A stretch of DNA of 64,000 bases from Physcia stellaris (Eukaryota; Ascomycota; Lecanoromycetes; Caliciales; Physciaceae). The notes under the pieces were generated by a model. It was not told the DNA's origin. It made no database searches and saw only the letters and a list, made by a program, of their open reading frames with translations. Positions 32,705-44,729 of the stretch are shown piece by piece (the stretch's first letter is position 1; each line of letters starts with the position of its first letter). The translations under genes and the position numbers were made by a program. The DNA lies in contig JABSSW010000024.1 of the NCBI GenBank assembly GCA_018902385.1, positions 186,001-250,000 of the forward strand, read 5' to 3'.

Positions 32705-33076
32705 CTTCTGGTTACTGGTTTGGTCTACATATAGGTCCTCTGCTGCTGCGCACCCACACAGAACCCGGTTCCTGGTCATGGGAAGATGGACGCTCGTGGA
32801 GTTGGTTCGGGCTGTACGCTGGTACACCGGCCCTCGTCGCACCTCATCTGACAACTCATATGGGCTGAGGGCTAGTACCTCTCAGGCACCATCGACGAGA
32901 CGACTTCGCAATGGGCTCATCTCATCGGCGCCAAGTACAAAGGGGCAACCCTGAGTACAACCGATATCCCATCCTGTCATTACACCATACGGGTTCGACT
33001 CTTCAAGCTGGGTGTGCGAGTGGCAACCTATATGGTCCGCTGGTTGGTAGACATCACACTCTCTTGGTTCTGGATT

Positions 33077-33150
33077 GGACAACATTCTTTTGGCAACATT
33101 CTTTTGGACAACATTCTCTTGGACAACATTCTTTTGGACAACTCTCTTTT
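33077..33150. repeat. 15-nt tandem array, five copies
   Basis: The unit GGACAACATTCTTTT is repeated five times with a few substitutions and one 1-nt deletion. A lone extra copy lies near 33201. Confidence 0.85.
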
Positions 33151-33974
33151 ATTTTGGTCAAGATTTGCAGATGGTCAATGGTCTTGGGATGCTGGTGGAG
33201 GACAACATTCTTTTGGTCTTGGTCAAGATTTGGACTTCTTGGCTGAGCTGGGGTGTGGTTGGTGGAAGGCAGTTGCCTTCATTCATTCTTTTTGTTTTTG
33301 GTTTTGGTTCAAGAGCTGGTGGTCTTTGATCTGGTGGAGGACTTCTGTGGTGGTGGTCTTCTTCTGGATCTTGGACTCTTGGCTTCTAGGACTGGTCTTT
33401 CTTTTCTGGTCTGGGATCTTGGTACTGGACTTCTTGGCTCTGGATCCAACTTCTGGGGCTTGGGGACTTGGTTCAAGATTTCAAGAGTCATTCTGACAAG
33501 CACACACTGTGGGGCTCAGGCTATGGGGCTCTGGCACAGGATTCAATGGGATGACAAGATTGGTGGAGCTGGCACTGCAGCTTTCACTGCACACTCTTTT
33601 CAGCAACTCTGGGATAGTCACTGGAGGTTGGCACACAAGAGGAGGACAGGAAGGTCTCTTGGGTTCAAGAAAAAGAAAGAAAAGGGTATACTTGCCCACC
33701 AAAAAAATTTGAAGATCAAGAAAAAGTCTGACAAAATCTCGGGCTCAAGGCCTACTTTGTTCTTGTTACTGACACACTCGCTTATTTCTTATGGCGTTGC
33801 TTTGGTAGATAGTTAGTTAGCTGGAGCCTCTTACAGGCTCTGGCGCTCTCTCATGGTGCTGCTAATGGTCAATAGCTTCGACATCCACCTACCACTGCAG
33901 GACAACAAGCTAAGTACCCCCAATCCCCTTTGTGGAAGAACTTACTGATCTTTTTGTGACAGGTACACTTTCTT

Positions 33975-34320
33975 GTCAAGCTGTGACGACCAGCACAATC
34001 TTTGGAACTTGTCAAGCCTGTGGTGACCAGGTGTCAAGCCTGTAATGACCAGGTAGTCCTTTGGGACTTATAATTTTTGGAACTTGTATCCTCCGGGGGC
34101 TTTTGTCAAGCCTGTAATGACCAGGTAGTCCTTCGGGACTTTTAATTTTTGGAACTTGTATCCTCTGGGGCATTTGTCAAGCCTGTAATGGCCAGGTAGT
34201 CCTTCGGGACTTATAATTTTTGGAACTTGTATCCTCTGGGGCATTTGTCAAGCCTGTGATGACCAGGTAGTCCTTCGGGACTTAATAATTTTTGGAACAT
34301 TGTCAAGCTGTGATGACCAG
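33975..34320. repeat. 71-nt tandem repeat array
   Basis: Units begin GTCAAGCCTGTRATGRCCAG and contain GTAGTCCTTYGGGACTT, TAATTTTTGGAACTTG and TATCCTCTGGGGC. Starts at 34033, 34105, 34176 and 34247 give periods of 71-72 nt. Partial units flank both ends, with starts at 33975, 34011 and 34302. Within each unit, AGTCC..GGGACT forms a short palindrome. Confidence 0.9.
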
Positions 34321-36734
34321 TATTTTTTTTTTCATCATTGCTTCCAGCTTGTCTGGGACCTTGGAGAAGGAAGATGGAGCTTTCCGACTGATGGGCGGCT
34401 GGCTGGACTGCGCTGGGTTATTGCGCTATGGAGATTGGTGTCGGGCCTTGGGGCTGACTATAATTACGAAGGGAGATAGGTACATGGGTTTGCGTGCTAT
34501 CGCTCTTCTAGGGGTGAGATACAGCGCCTGAGCTGGGCACATAGGATAGCTAATCATGACAAGGCCTTGGCATCAAGAGGACAAACTACAACATCAACCT
34601 GTCTCTGTCGAGTCATCGCCAATTAATAGTCCATGCAGGGGCGTCAACAGATATCCCAAAGTCCTAAGTCCCAGCCGAAACAGAATGTACTATGCCCTGG
34701 ACGTGAAGCTGGCTATCTCACTTTCCCACAGGAGCGTCCATTGCAATGATGCCCAAGTCGGGTGTCAGCTGTTTCAGTTCCCATCCGTCTGGTAGAAGAG
34801 GTAGATGCTGGCTTTCCATGGTGTTGAAAGGTTCGAGGAATACAAAGGCTTGGAGGAGCCACCCGCGATCTTAGGCTTTCCTCCGCGAGAGACATTGATA
34901 TAGAGTGGCACAGTCTGAATGGAGTGGAGCCTCCAATGCATTCATATCAAGATATTTAGGAACAAAACTTGTTTCCCAGCATGTTCATCTGTGCTTCGTT
35001 ACTTGGGTATTACGGAAACACCTTAGCACCATACTACCAGCACACGTATAGACACTACCCAAAAATGGCACCTTTGACCACGTTGTAGATGGAGAAATTC
35101 AAAGCTGTCTGTGCGACTGCGCGAGCAGCATCGGCGCTTGCGAGGAGACTCGCGTCAAGATCTCCTCTGTAGTATTTGCGTTGGCCTTTATTCATCGGGG
35201 AATACCAGAGTCTTTATGGCCGTTGGCTGAGAGCGTACGATTCTCAGTTGAGTAATGTTCAAAGGCCAAGACAGAAATACGGACTTCGTATTTGGGAGCG
35301 ATGAGCCAGATGAAAGATTATCCAATGGAGAGTGTCGTATCAAACACAGATGGCTTAGGTCTTGAAGCTGCGGTCCATTTTCGGAAGGTAAGGTTGGTTG
35401 AGCTGATTATTCCTCTGTTCATGGTCACAGTTCTATGCCATGAGAAGATCGATGAATCATAGTATGCTTAGTCCTAGTATCATGATTCGCTTCAAGCAAT
35501 CGTCTCAACGTTCTAAGGAGTACGCGGTACAATCGATCAGTATTGGTGGAAGTACATAATGTTGTTCCATTTCTGTCTCTTGACTACCAATCATGGACCA
35601 CTGCTATTGCCAGGATCTCGATCTTCTTTGCTATCACTCTCGGACTTCCTCCTTGCCTCGATCACTAGTATCTTCTTCGGCAACCATGCTTGGTCTAAAG
35701 GCGCACCCAGATCCGGTAGGTCTTTTCCCTCCCCGTACGCTAGGTCGATCGCATCGACAAAATGTGAGAGAAGGGTGTTGCGGTAATCGAAGAAGCTATA
35801 CATGGGATACTGTCGCGTTTACCGTATCCTTATCGATTCAGGAGTTTGGCTGAAGTTGAGTCGGGTTTAGGTGAGGTTTGTTTCGTGAAGCTGGTGTCGT
35901 TGAGCATTGACGGAAGGTGATTTTCTTGGAGCGTTGATCTCTTTCTCGATAAGTCTCCGCTCTACACTCATCCGCTCATGAGTCTCCCAACACATAAGTA
36001 ATCGAGATACTCAACCGACTCTTGCTGATTTAAATATAGACGGATACGTGCGGAGAATCCATGGTGTCGTAGTGATCATGAAACACTGAAGGGTTCAGTT
36101 GTGCATTGGGATGTGTACCGGCGACAGTCAGCGATGGACAATCTTCCATGCGCAAGCTTTAGGCCGCACAGATTGTAAAATCAAGCTGTCGGACAAGATG
36201 TTCCAGTATGAGGAGATGGAAAAGGGCTTAGGGCAGTGATGCCAGATTGAGGCGCCCCGGCCGGGTCGGCACGCTCCCGTCGGGGACTAGCGTATATTAA
36301 GGTGTTTCGACCCAGGGCTACTATTGCGTACAGTTGCCCAAATCATAGCAATCCTGAACATCGAGTACCTCTTTCTGCCCGCTTTTTTGACTCCAGCAGA
36401 TGGTCACTGTAATGCGTCGAAGGACAGCTTCCACAAGCGACGAGAGATCTATAATTTGGAAGCTTTTTCTCCTTCTTCGCCTCTGGCCGTTACCCTGGCC
36501 ATAAGGTGGTCCTTGAGCATCCCAATTTCGATCTTTTGTCTGGAGCGGTGTTCTTATAAACAGCTTGCTAACATTTATCCAGTATTTCGCGGAGCATCAA
36601 ACCCATTATACTCTAATGTCTGGAAGACTGTTCCGCCACAAAGGATCCAATAGAACATCCTGGATTGCTCCCTACAAAGCCTCAAGCAATCAGCTACACC
36701 AACGACGCTACATATATATTCATAGTTGGCCCCT

Positions 36735-36829
36735 CCTTCTCCAACGCCGCCTAAAGGCTTGCTCACCCTTCCGCCGTCGCTTAAAGGCCTACTCGTTCCT
36801 CCGCCGCCGCCTGAAGGCTTTTCTACTCA
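36735..36829 (+). repeat. 30-nt repeat, three copies
   Basis: Exact 30-nt period, with TRAAGGC at 36752, 36782 and 36812. One frame reads PPKGLLTLPPSLKGLLV then PPPPPEGF, a ten-residue proline-rich repeat. No longer coding context supports a gene. Confidence 0.7.
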
Positions 36830-38010
36830 GGCATGCGTTGTACAATGGTACTCTGAGGGAGCTATCAGAGCCTCACACAACTGGATCATTTTGGAGACCT
36901 GTGGGGTGCAATATCCTCAAAAGATCGGTCAACAAATAATCTATTGACTACACATAACGGGTCGTATCCTCATGGCTTCCCTCATCCAGCTTTCGCATTT
37001 CGACCGATCGTGCAGGTTATTACCCTCGCACTAGAGGAGCACCCAGCCAGCGAGATATAGGAGATGATCTGATCAGGAATTCATTGCGAAAGTACTGCGG
37101 ATTTCTGCTCAATCTAGGAAAGGATTTTTGTCAGGAGCCCTCGTATTTCAATGTAAACAACAATTTTAGATTCTTGATCACCTCATGCAATGATGGGATG
37201 CTATACCAAGGCTACGTAAGGCTGATTGCAATGTCGTCACTAGGAATTTCCTCAGTATCAAGAGTCCCCACCCAAAGTCTACTTGTGACGCACAGAGACG
37301 TCTCCATGTTAGGTATACTATGTCTCGAGATCACCGCCTTGAGTAGCCGAAACCCGAAACTATCAGCCTACCTTCTAGTAACTGAGACAGCAGCGATAGT
37401 CTTCAGGTGCCGTCCGCAATGTTGAAGTCAAGCTGTTCATATCAATCCTGCAAACGGAAGGAGTTGATAAGCGCCACTTGAGGTCCGAGGTTCCGCCGGT
37501 TTTAACACTAGATTAGTATTCACTACAATGTACATCTTAACACTAATCTCACTTGACTCCCTTCATTTCCCCTCAAAGCGCTCAAACACCCGGAGGTGTG
37601 GTAGGTACCTTCAGACACACACGACTCGTAACGTGCAAAGCTTTGGTACTGATAACTTCATTATATTTACTAGTACCACTTGCCCCTCCTACAACTGCCC
37701 CCACCCGCAACTGCAGTCTCAGTCGAAGTGACCGTCATTCGTGCCGATGTAAGGTCCCCTCGTGTATTAGTATGCAAGAATTCTGACTTTGATTTGAACA
37801 GAGTTCGAAGATTTCTAATCTCATCCTAAAATAAGTACTACCAACACTACCATCGTCAATATTACTCGCGTCTCGGAAGACTTTGATTGTTTATCGGGGA
37901 CTTCAGAATCTGCGCTGTCTCTCGCTACCTCACGACCATATCACGGCCAGGATCTGCTCAAGCACATACCATATTTATCAGGTCGGAGCGGTGCTTCTGA
38001 TATTGCGAAA

Positions 38011-39667
38011 ATGCATGGTCAGGGAATTGCGAAGCTCTCGATAATTACAAACACGGCGGTGGGCGACCTTCCAAATGAGATTCTTAAGAAGGCTTTTATG
38101 AGACTGCGGGGAGCAGCGTTGAAGAATGTACGGCTGACCTCTAAGCACTGGAATGAGCTTAGTGCTGGCTTGATGTTCAAGCGCATTTACTTTTCCCCTG
38201 CAAAGACCGTGATTGAGAACTTCACTCTCATCACCAACAATCCACTGCTTTGCACAAACATCACCGAGGTCGTCTACGATGCAAGGGTGTTTTCTGTTGG
38301 CGACACATCTCCTCAAAGCATAAAGAAGAAGCGGGAAATTTTAATAGATTTCTTTCAAGAGGATGAGGAAGATCTCCTACACGTACCCGTGTCATTGTCC
38401 ACTAGCCAGCTTCAAGAGGCAACGGAAAACCTACAGCACCTCTACCAGGAACAGCAGGACACTCTAGAGAACGCCCATGACACCCAAGCTCTCATCGCAG
38501 GCCTCCGAAATCTACCGAGACTAGAGGATCTCACCATCCCTGGGATGGTACACTGTAGGGATACAATCGCCGACCAGTATCCGCATCGAGAATACGTGAC
38601 AAAACTCAACAAGCTCATCAGTAACGCCATTCTTCCAAAAGGAGACGTATTAAGACTGAAGCCATTTTGTGGCTCTGGCATCCATAAAGCTTGGCAGGAA
38701 ACCCACTGGAGTCCGCAGGGCATCTATCATCTCTTTCACGTAAGTGGTCTGGGTCAAGAGGTGTTTGCAGCCGTGGAGACTGATTCCGGCTTTCTATAGG
38801 CTGCTCTTGTTGCCAAGGTTACAATCAAGCGATTGTGGTTTGGGCATCAGCATGAGGATGACAAACCACCATTCAGTCTTTTCTCCTCGCCTGAACTATG
38901 TAAACGAATCGGAGCAGTCGCGAAAAACGCCAATATTATCAAGATCAGATGTGCTGGCTCAGCAAGGTCACAAGACTGGTCAGTACACACTGATACTCTA
39001 GAGATGGCAGCTACTGGACTCGGCTTGATATATGAGCAGACCAGTAAAGTCAGATTGCTGTCGTCAACTGGTCCGTGGTCGCCACTACATTTCCGCCAGA
39101 TCTACCTCGGAAAGTCGATGCCACTTACAGTTTTGACGCTGGAGTATATGTTAATAGGTACGTCTATCTGATTTTTTCTATTCTGACCTTAAACTTTGTG
39201 GTTCAACTCGTGGTGTTTTTGATGGTGTTAACTCAAAAACGATCGCAGATGCCCAGGACCTCAAGACTTTTCTATTACAATGTAAACGCACCCTCCGACT
39301 CCTGGAGCTCTGGCGGATCCGTTTGCAAGACGAAACAGATTGGGTTGATGTGGCAGAAACCGTCGGTCCGGTCCTCAGTCTAGACACCATCCGTATCGAG
39401 GACGATCGGATTATGGTCAACGATCCTCTCGGCTTCCGCACCAGCTCTTTGGCCAAGTCAACGTTTCGCCGGATCGTCTTTGGATTTCTCGATCTTCAAG
39501 AAGGAGGGACGGAGTCGTTTTTCTATTCAAGTCCTCATGGATATTCCAGGAGAGATCGACTTTCTCTACGTGATATGGATCGCGATGTCGACTGGAACTT
39601 CTTGCGCCCTTTTCCTCGCGGCAAGCGGGCGCAACGTATAAGATTCCCAGGAGGCTATCAAGGCTGA
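38011..39667 (+). CDS. F-box protein, about 501 residues
   Basis: Probable substrate adaptor of an SCF ubiquitin ligase. Three exons fit in phase: 38011-38739, 38800-39157 and 39249-39667. Introns have GTAAGT/CTATAG and GTACGT/TCGCAG borders. The F-box lies at about residues 18-60: VGDLPNEILKKAFMRLRG, then KNVRLTSKHWNELSAGLMFK. The remaining 440 residues are leucine-patterned (LRNLPRLEDLTIPGM; LRLLELWRIRLQDE) as in fungal F-box proteins, which have poorly conserved target-binding regions. The C-terminus ends RIRFPGGYQG. Neighbours give no hint of the target. The start could lie further upstream if a 5' exon exists, but no in-frame ATG with splice signals was seen. Confidence 0.8.
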
Positions 39668-41435
39668 TAATTGCACTTGAGAACAGGGGATTAAGAAGTC
39701 CGAAGGCAACTCTCTCATCTTAACCACATCCATTATTCTTTATTTGACTTCGCTTTACTGGACTTGTACGATTACTGAATAACTTACCCACGTAACATCA
39801 TGCCCGTTCCCAGTATCCATGCACAATTCATTCTATATCTCGAGTCTGATGACCAAGATGATCACAGGACTACCCGTCGAACAATCTGCCAAGCTAACGC
39901 GAAACCTACAGGCCCCAAAGTTTGCTTGCGACTCTCCCCTAGCTGTTCAGTAGGAAACTGTATGATTGCCCAAGGTCCGGAATGTCCCTCAGCGCAGCTC
40001 AGCTGTCAACGACAGATCTGCCTACAAACAGCCTGTCGAGAGGACACTAGTAGGAGGAATTACGGTGGGATGGAATTTGGGAGCTCTATCAGGTCGAGAG
40101 GATACTATTCGGAGAAAATTACGGTGTGATGGGACTTAGGAGCTCCATCACGACGTCGTAATTGATCCACACATATCCGAGTATACTCAGTCCACCTCAC
40201 TGGACCTACTGCTACTCGCCCCTAGCCAAGTAGACTGTTGATACTTGTGAGGACTCATTTATCTTAATTAGACAGATGGCATTGCCTGCCCTCCTTTCTC
40301 GCCATCCCTGCATTAGTACCCCGATCTTTGCATGTATGAATCCATTATTGGCATGGAGCTCGTCGAAAGCTATTGGGCTATCCACTATCGTTGCTGCGGA
40401 ATAGGAATCGAAGCATGGAGGCAATCCTGCTCCCGGTTCCGAAGTCGGGGAACCTGCTTTCCATGCCTGGTCTTTGGACTGTGTCCCGGATATCTCTATT
40501 AGCTGCATCTAGAATGGACACGTGAATACCCGGTCCTGGAATTCGCGATCTGTATGCAACATCAGTGGAACTTTGAAAATGCTATTCATCCCAAGTCGGG
40601 TTATCGTCTCTTTATATGAGATTCAGCACTCGGATTTGGGCTGGGAGGGTGAGGACTGGAATCTCTGGCATGTATCACTTAGGAGGAGAGTTGCAATGGA
40701 CGAGTCTTCACGGAGGAACGTATACGGGTTGGCAGATTCCAATTTTGATACAAAGGGTCAATTGGCTGTGATCGGATAGATAATTTCTGTACTAAGTATA
40801 GAAAGGTTACTATCGATAATAACAGACCATTCCATGTTCTAGTCCTGGTCGCTCCGCTTGATCATGCATCAAATGGACAGCAGATGCCTGCCTGGATCGC
40901 GTACTATGAGGGTTTGGGCTTATGTCTGTTGTGTCGTACACGAGATATTTCCTGGTCGCCAATTAGACTCATGCAGGTAGTTGATCGTTGTGAGGACTCA
41001 CTTATCTTGGACGGATGGCATCGATGTATTTCTCAAGGGCGAGTACAGGCCCTTCTAATGGCTTCAGCAACGAAATGCTTTCCGGGACCGGTAACTGAGC
41101 GTTTTAGTGCTATGTGAGACCCTGAGACGCTTTTAGCATAGGTCCATAGGTGTTGTTGATGGAGGCAAAGGCTCATCTTACCTTACGTGGGTTAATGCGA
41201 GCTCCTTGGAACTCACGAAGCAGAAGGAAAGGAATAGGAAAACGTCTAACGGACCGCTGGGAGGTTGCTTATGTAATCAGCTTTTGGGCTTGACATGACG
41301 GAGTAAGACGAGAAAACCTCGATACACCAATTGCAAGTTGCAACATACCTATTCTAAAGGCCTTTGTAGACCTCGATTTAATGCTGCTCCCAATGCGCTG
41401 AGTAATGTTGGCTATACTTAGTCTGCCTCAAATCG
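39668..41435. other. Spacer with short repeats
   Basis: No supported gene. It includes a tandem pair at 40035-40150. A further dispersed pair (TTGTGAGGACTCAYTTATCT) lies near 40239 and 40989. Small frames (40522-40779, 40884-41117) lack domains. Confidence 0.5.
40035..40150. repeat. 58-nt tandem pair
   Basis: Copies start at 40035 and 40093 (GTCGAGAGGAYACTA). Each ends GGAGCTCYATCA, and they differ by about ten substitutions. Confidence 0.8.
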
Positions 41436-42224
41436 TCAAAGCGCGAAATTTGAAGCGCCGGGCTCCAAGTCATCTTCTTCGTCAACATCCATTGGGTCGA
41501 CTCTCGACTTCGATTCAAGGTCTTGAAGGTTACCAGAGTTGCCCGGTTGCTTGCTCTTTTCGAATGCTTCTGCCATGGCGCTTATGTTTTGTTGAGAGAA
41601 TATGTCTCCGGACGAAGAGGAGGCTCCCAAGTCAGGTGTTCTCTCATCTGTAATGGCACTGGGTTCCGCTGAGCCGGCCATCACTGTATCTTGCACGGAG
41701 GCAGTGGGCATCGGAGATACAACTGGGGCGGGGTCAGACGCGTTACGCGAGCTTTGAGCTTGTCGACTCGGCGATCTCTTGGAAATACACCTTTGCAAGA
41801 CCTGCCATACTCGGTAGTTCATTTCAGATACACTGAGGTCCTTGCCATTGAAAATTCCATAAAGGCCCTCGTTTGCGTATCGGACTCTCCAGAGAAATCG
41901 CGCATAGTGATCCTCAGGGTGCCAGGCGGCTTTATCGGGTTCAATGCATGAATATGTCTGCCGCATAAAAAGCTCTCCTTCTACCAGTCGACGCTCCACC
42001 CTGCTCAGTGCCGGGCCTGGTCCTCTCTTGGCATTGGCTGCCTTGGTGCTTTCTTCCTCGGGTATGATACAGCATTCCAGCAATTCATCATAAGCGCCTT
42101 TGAACAGCTTTCTATCGTCTAGCCATTCGGTGAACTCGTCAATATCGACGAATTCAAGGTAATCCGCAAGGTTCTGCTGGTTTTTGTATAGCGTTGAATC
42201 TCTAGGGGTAGACTGATCCCCCAT
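41436..42224 (-). CDS. Hypothetical acidic protein, 262 residues
   Basis: I do not recognise a family. The single-exon frame starts at the ATG at 42224 (MGDQSTPRDSTLYK). The same frame is open further upstream to 42365 but with less protein-like sequence. Residues 1-130 look folded: YLEFVDIDEFTEWLDDRK, then AYDELLECCIIPEEE, then WHPEDHYARFLWRVRYANEG and NYRVWQVLQRCISK. Residues 145-262 are disordered, Ser/Pro-rich and end acidic (DPMDVDEEDDLEPG). There is no signal peptide or membrane segment. The compact N-terminal region with Trp and acidic residues suggests a real fungal-specific protein. Confidence 0.6.
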   Translation of the reverse strand: MGDQSTPRDSTLYKNQQNLADYLEFVDIDEFTEWLDDRKLFKGAYDELLECCIIPEEESTKAANAKRGPGPALSRVERRLVEGELFMRQTYSCIEPDKAAWHPEDHYARFLWRVRYANEGLYGIFNGKDLSVSEMNYRVWQVLQRCISKRSPSRQAQSSRNASDPAPVVSPMPTASVQDTVMAGSAEPSAITDERTPDLGASSSSGDIFSQQNISAMAEAFEKSKQPGNSGNLQDLESKSRVDPMDVDEEDDLEPGASNFAL

Positions 42225-42957
42225 GGCTATAAAGCGGTCTGTTGGAGGCGCGTTTGAAGTGAGGTGAGAAAATTTTAGTGGTAATAGCCAGAGAAGTGGA
42301 GTCTGTTCTGATGGTTGGTCTCTCATATACGGGTGCTGCGCGTATGTAAGCTTAATGAAACCCAAAGCTACTCGATAATCACTTACATCTGCACGGCCAA
42401 TAAGGTGGCGGCGTGAAAGATATATTACTGACTAGACTTCTGGAAGCGCGATCAGGGCGGAAGCGCGATGGGAGTGCAGTGACTTGGTTTAGTGATATAA
42501 TTCGGAGGTGAGAAAGTGATGGAAGTGATTTTTCATTAAAAAACTTTTTGTATATTAGTATTATAGGTTAGCGAGACCAATTAGCTGAGAAGTCACGTAC
42601 ATATGCACCCGCAAAGACAGCGGTGCGCGTGGCATTACCTGCTGCAAGCTGGTCAGTAACGAGGACTTATAGGGGGTAGTAGTCACTGCTGGATGCGGTT
42701 TACGTACCAAGGGGTTTTTGAATGCTCTTGACGCTGAAGGAAAAGGAGAGTTCCAGTGCAGTCGACGCCATCTACTTCGAGGCTTCGCTTATTTTAACCC
42801 TAGGCCTGTTCTGGTGTAGCTTAAACTAGCCCCTCCCTTAGCTCGTTCCCACCTTAAAAATAGCCAATTTCTCAGAATCATCCCCAATCATCTAATCATT
42901 CTCCTGAGTAAAGCACCGTGAAGCATCTACCCAGACAAGTCTCTCTATTGCCCCACC
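42225..42957. other. Divergent promoter region
   Basis: Lies between the acidic protein gene (minus) and the dehydrogenase gene (plus). AT-rich around 42530-42580. No gene seen. Confidence 0.5.
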
Positions 42958-44150
42958 ATGGAGGCCGTGTCCCGACCTGCCTACCAAAGGACTTCATCTA
43001 CGAATCTGAGGGGCAATGTAGCAACAAGGTCATTGGAAGGAAAGCTTGCCATTGTCACTGGAGGATCCAGAGGTTACTCTCACCATTAGACTCGCAAGCA
43101 CGCCCGATCATAACGTTTGAAAAGTCCTTTCCACTCCTCCAGACTACAGGGTTTGGTGAGGTGCCATGTACCAACACTCTGCAGTCAGGACCTCTCAATA
43201 ACCTAATATCTTTGACATTCTAGGCATCGGTGCCGCTATCGCAAGAAACCTTGCATCCAAAGGTTGCTCCCTCGTTCTCAACTACACCTCGGACTCTTCC
43301 TCCGCCTCTACCGAGAAGCTCGCATCCCAGCTTGAGTCTCAGCACAATGTCCGGGTGATATCCGTCCAAGCCGACATGGGTACAACCGGTGGCCCAGCCC
43401 ACGTGGTAAGCACAGCTAAAAACCGCTTTTCGCATCCCAAGACGGGTGCGTTCCGGATAGATATAATCATCAACAATGCCGGAGTCGCTGGAGACGCACC
43501 TCTTCAAGATGTCAAGCCTGAAGAATTCACGAGACAGTACAACGTGAACGTTCTTGGGCCCCTTCTACTTGTACAGGCCGCGATACCCTATCTTCCGAAT
43601 GATCGATCTGGCCGAATTATCAACCTATCTTCTGTGTCATCCTCGCTTGGATTCGCTAATCAGACCGTCTACGGCGGCACGAAGAGCGCGTTAGAAGCTA
43701 TGACACGTACTTGGAGCCGTGAGCTAGCGGAGAGATGTACAGTCAACTCAGTCAATCCTGGTTAGTATTTCTTGGAGTTTTGCTGATTCTCCGTGTCTAT
43801 GCTTCGTTTCCCATGGCCAGTGATTTTTCAATACCAACCTAATATCCTAAACCGAGTCCATATTCTAACTCCGATATTCCGCTTCAGGTCCCGTAGCAAC
43901 GGATATGTACGGAGGTACTCGCGAAGACTTTCAGAAGCAGATGAAGCCATTCATACTGAACTCACCACTCATGGCTGCAAGACCAGGAATTGACGACGAG
44001 CTATACGTCAATGACGCCGAGAAGGCCGGCGGAAGACCAGGTTACGATTACGAGGTAGCGGGCATAGTCGCCATGCTTTGCTCCGAGGATGGTGCGTGGT
44101 GTACTGGTAGCGTCGTATGTGCGAATGGAGGTTTTAAGTTTAGTTATTAA
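42958..44150 (+). CDS. Short-chain dehydrogenase/reductase (3-oxoacyl-ACP reductase-like)
   Basis: NAD(P)-dependent oxidoreductase of the classical SDR family; substrate unknown. Three exons fit in phase: 42958-43072, 43224-43760 and 43888-44150. The Rossmann motif TGGSRGIGAAIA is split by intron 1, which has an unusual GTTACT donor. NNAGV follows, then the catalytic Ser in INLSSVSSSLGF and the Tyr/Lys pair in YGGTKSALEAMTR. The PG motif is followed by VATDMYGG. The C-terminus is WCTGSVVCANGGFKFSY, as in FabG-like SDRs that end with a cofactor/tetramer loop. About 27 residues precede the Rossmann strand. All catalytic residues are present, so the enzyme should be active. It lies beside a secreted lyase gene on the same strand, with about 580 nt between them. 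Confidence 0.9.
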
Positions 44151-44729
44151 CTTCAGTAAGCATGCTCACATTCCAGTCTTCAAAATTCAAACTGACAAAC
44201 GTGATAGTGAAAATACTAAAAGTTCATTGGCGTCAATGCTAGAGTCTGCACCGCCCTAATATTGACCTACGCCACCCTAGGTTTGCTCGTATTTTCTTAC
44301 TATCTCATTATTCACCGGTTGAGCTTTGCATGCATGTGCTTATTCAGTTCACGGTCCGGTATCCACGGACTGCACCTTGTTTGTCAGCGAGCTGTAGAAC
44401 GGCACGAGAAGTATCCCAGTTGCGCCAAGCGCATGTTTCCGAACTATGAAGCGAGAGCAGTAGCAACTTTGGGACACCGAGAAGGCGCTGCTAACTGTTA
44501 AAAGGTAAGTGCAGCCTCGTAATGAAGTTGTGTTTCTTCCGTGTGGGGGCGAAAACAGTTTGAGGTGGTCAGCTTCAGCGTCTGTCAGCTTATTAGACCC
44601 CACAAGATGTCCCCTTTTTGACACAGCCTTGTGTGTAAGGTAGTACGGCCATCTCAAGTTTCAGCCTCGCGAGGAGTATAAGTACATCGGGAACACCCAA
44701 TGTTCATTTTCTGGGCCAGTATCGGAATC
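44151..44729. other. Upstream region of the lyase gene
   Basis: Spacer between two plus-strand genes. Frames at 44262-44501 and on the minus strand lack domains. It carries the TATA-like box at 44677. Confidence 0.5.
44677..44684 (+). promoter_or_regulatory. TATA-like box before the lyase gene
   Basis: TATAAGTA lies 16 nt before an ATG at 44700 and 46 nt before the ATG at 44730. If it acts as a TATA box, transcription would start at roughly 44705-44715. That favours the ATG at 44730, which also gives the better signal peptide. Confidence 0.4.

Larger units (their letters stand above)
32705..38010. other. Minisatellite-rich tract, no supported gene
   Basis: About 5.3 kb. It holds three tandem arrays (33077-33150, 33975-34320, 36735-36829) and TG-rich coding-like frames at 33000-33800 that are low-complexity Trp/Phe/Leu strings. 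A minus-strand frame at 35591-35803 (HFVDAIDLAYGEGKDLPDLG) is unrecognised. A TATA-like GCGTATATTAAGG at 36289 precedes a 109-codon frame with no domain. This is probably decayed mobile DNA. Confidence 0.5.

Noticed and set aside
33075-33816. Long Trp/Phe/Leu-rich plus-strand frames
   Set aside because: They arise from the 15-nt tandem array and TG-rich DNA; low-complexity products without start context or domains.
33975-34320. Repeat array considered as a CRISPR
   Set aside because: Units are directly abutting with no unique spacers, in a eukaryotic genome with no cas genes.
36324-36653. 109-codon frame after a TATA-like sequence
   Set aside because: No signal peptide cleavage pattern, domain or splice support; the product looks random.
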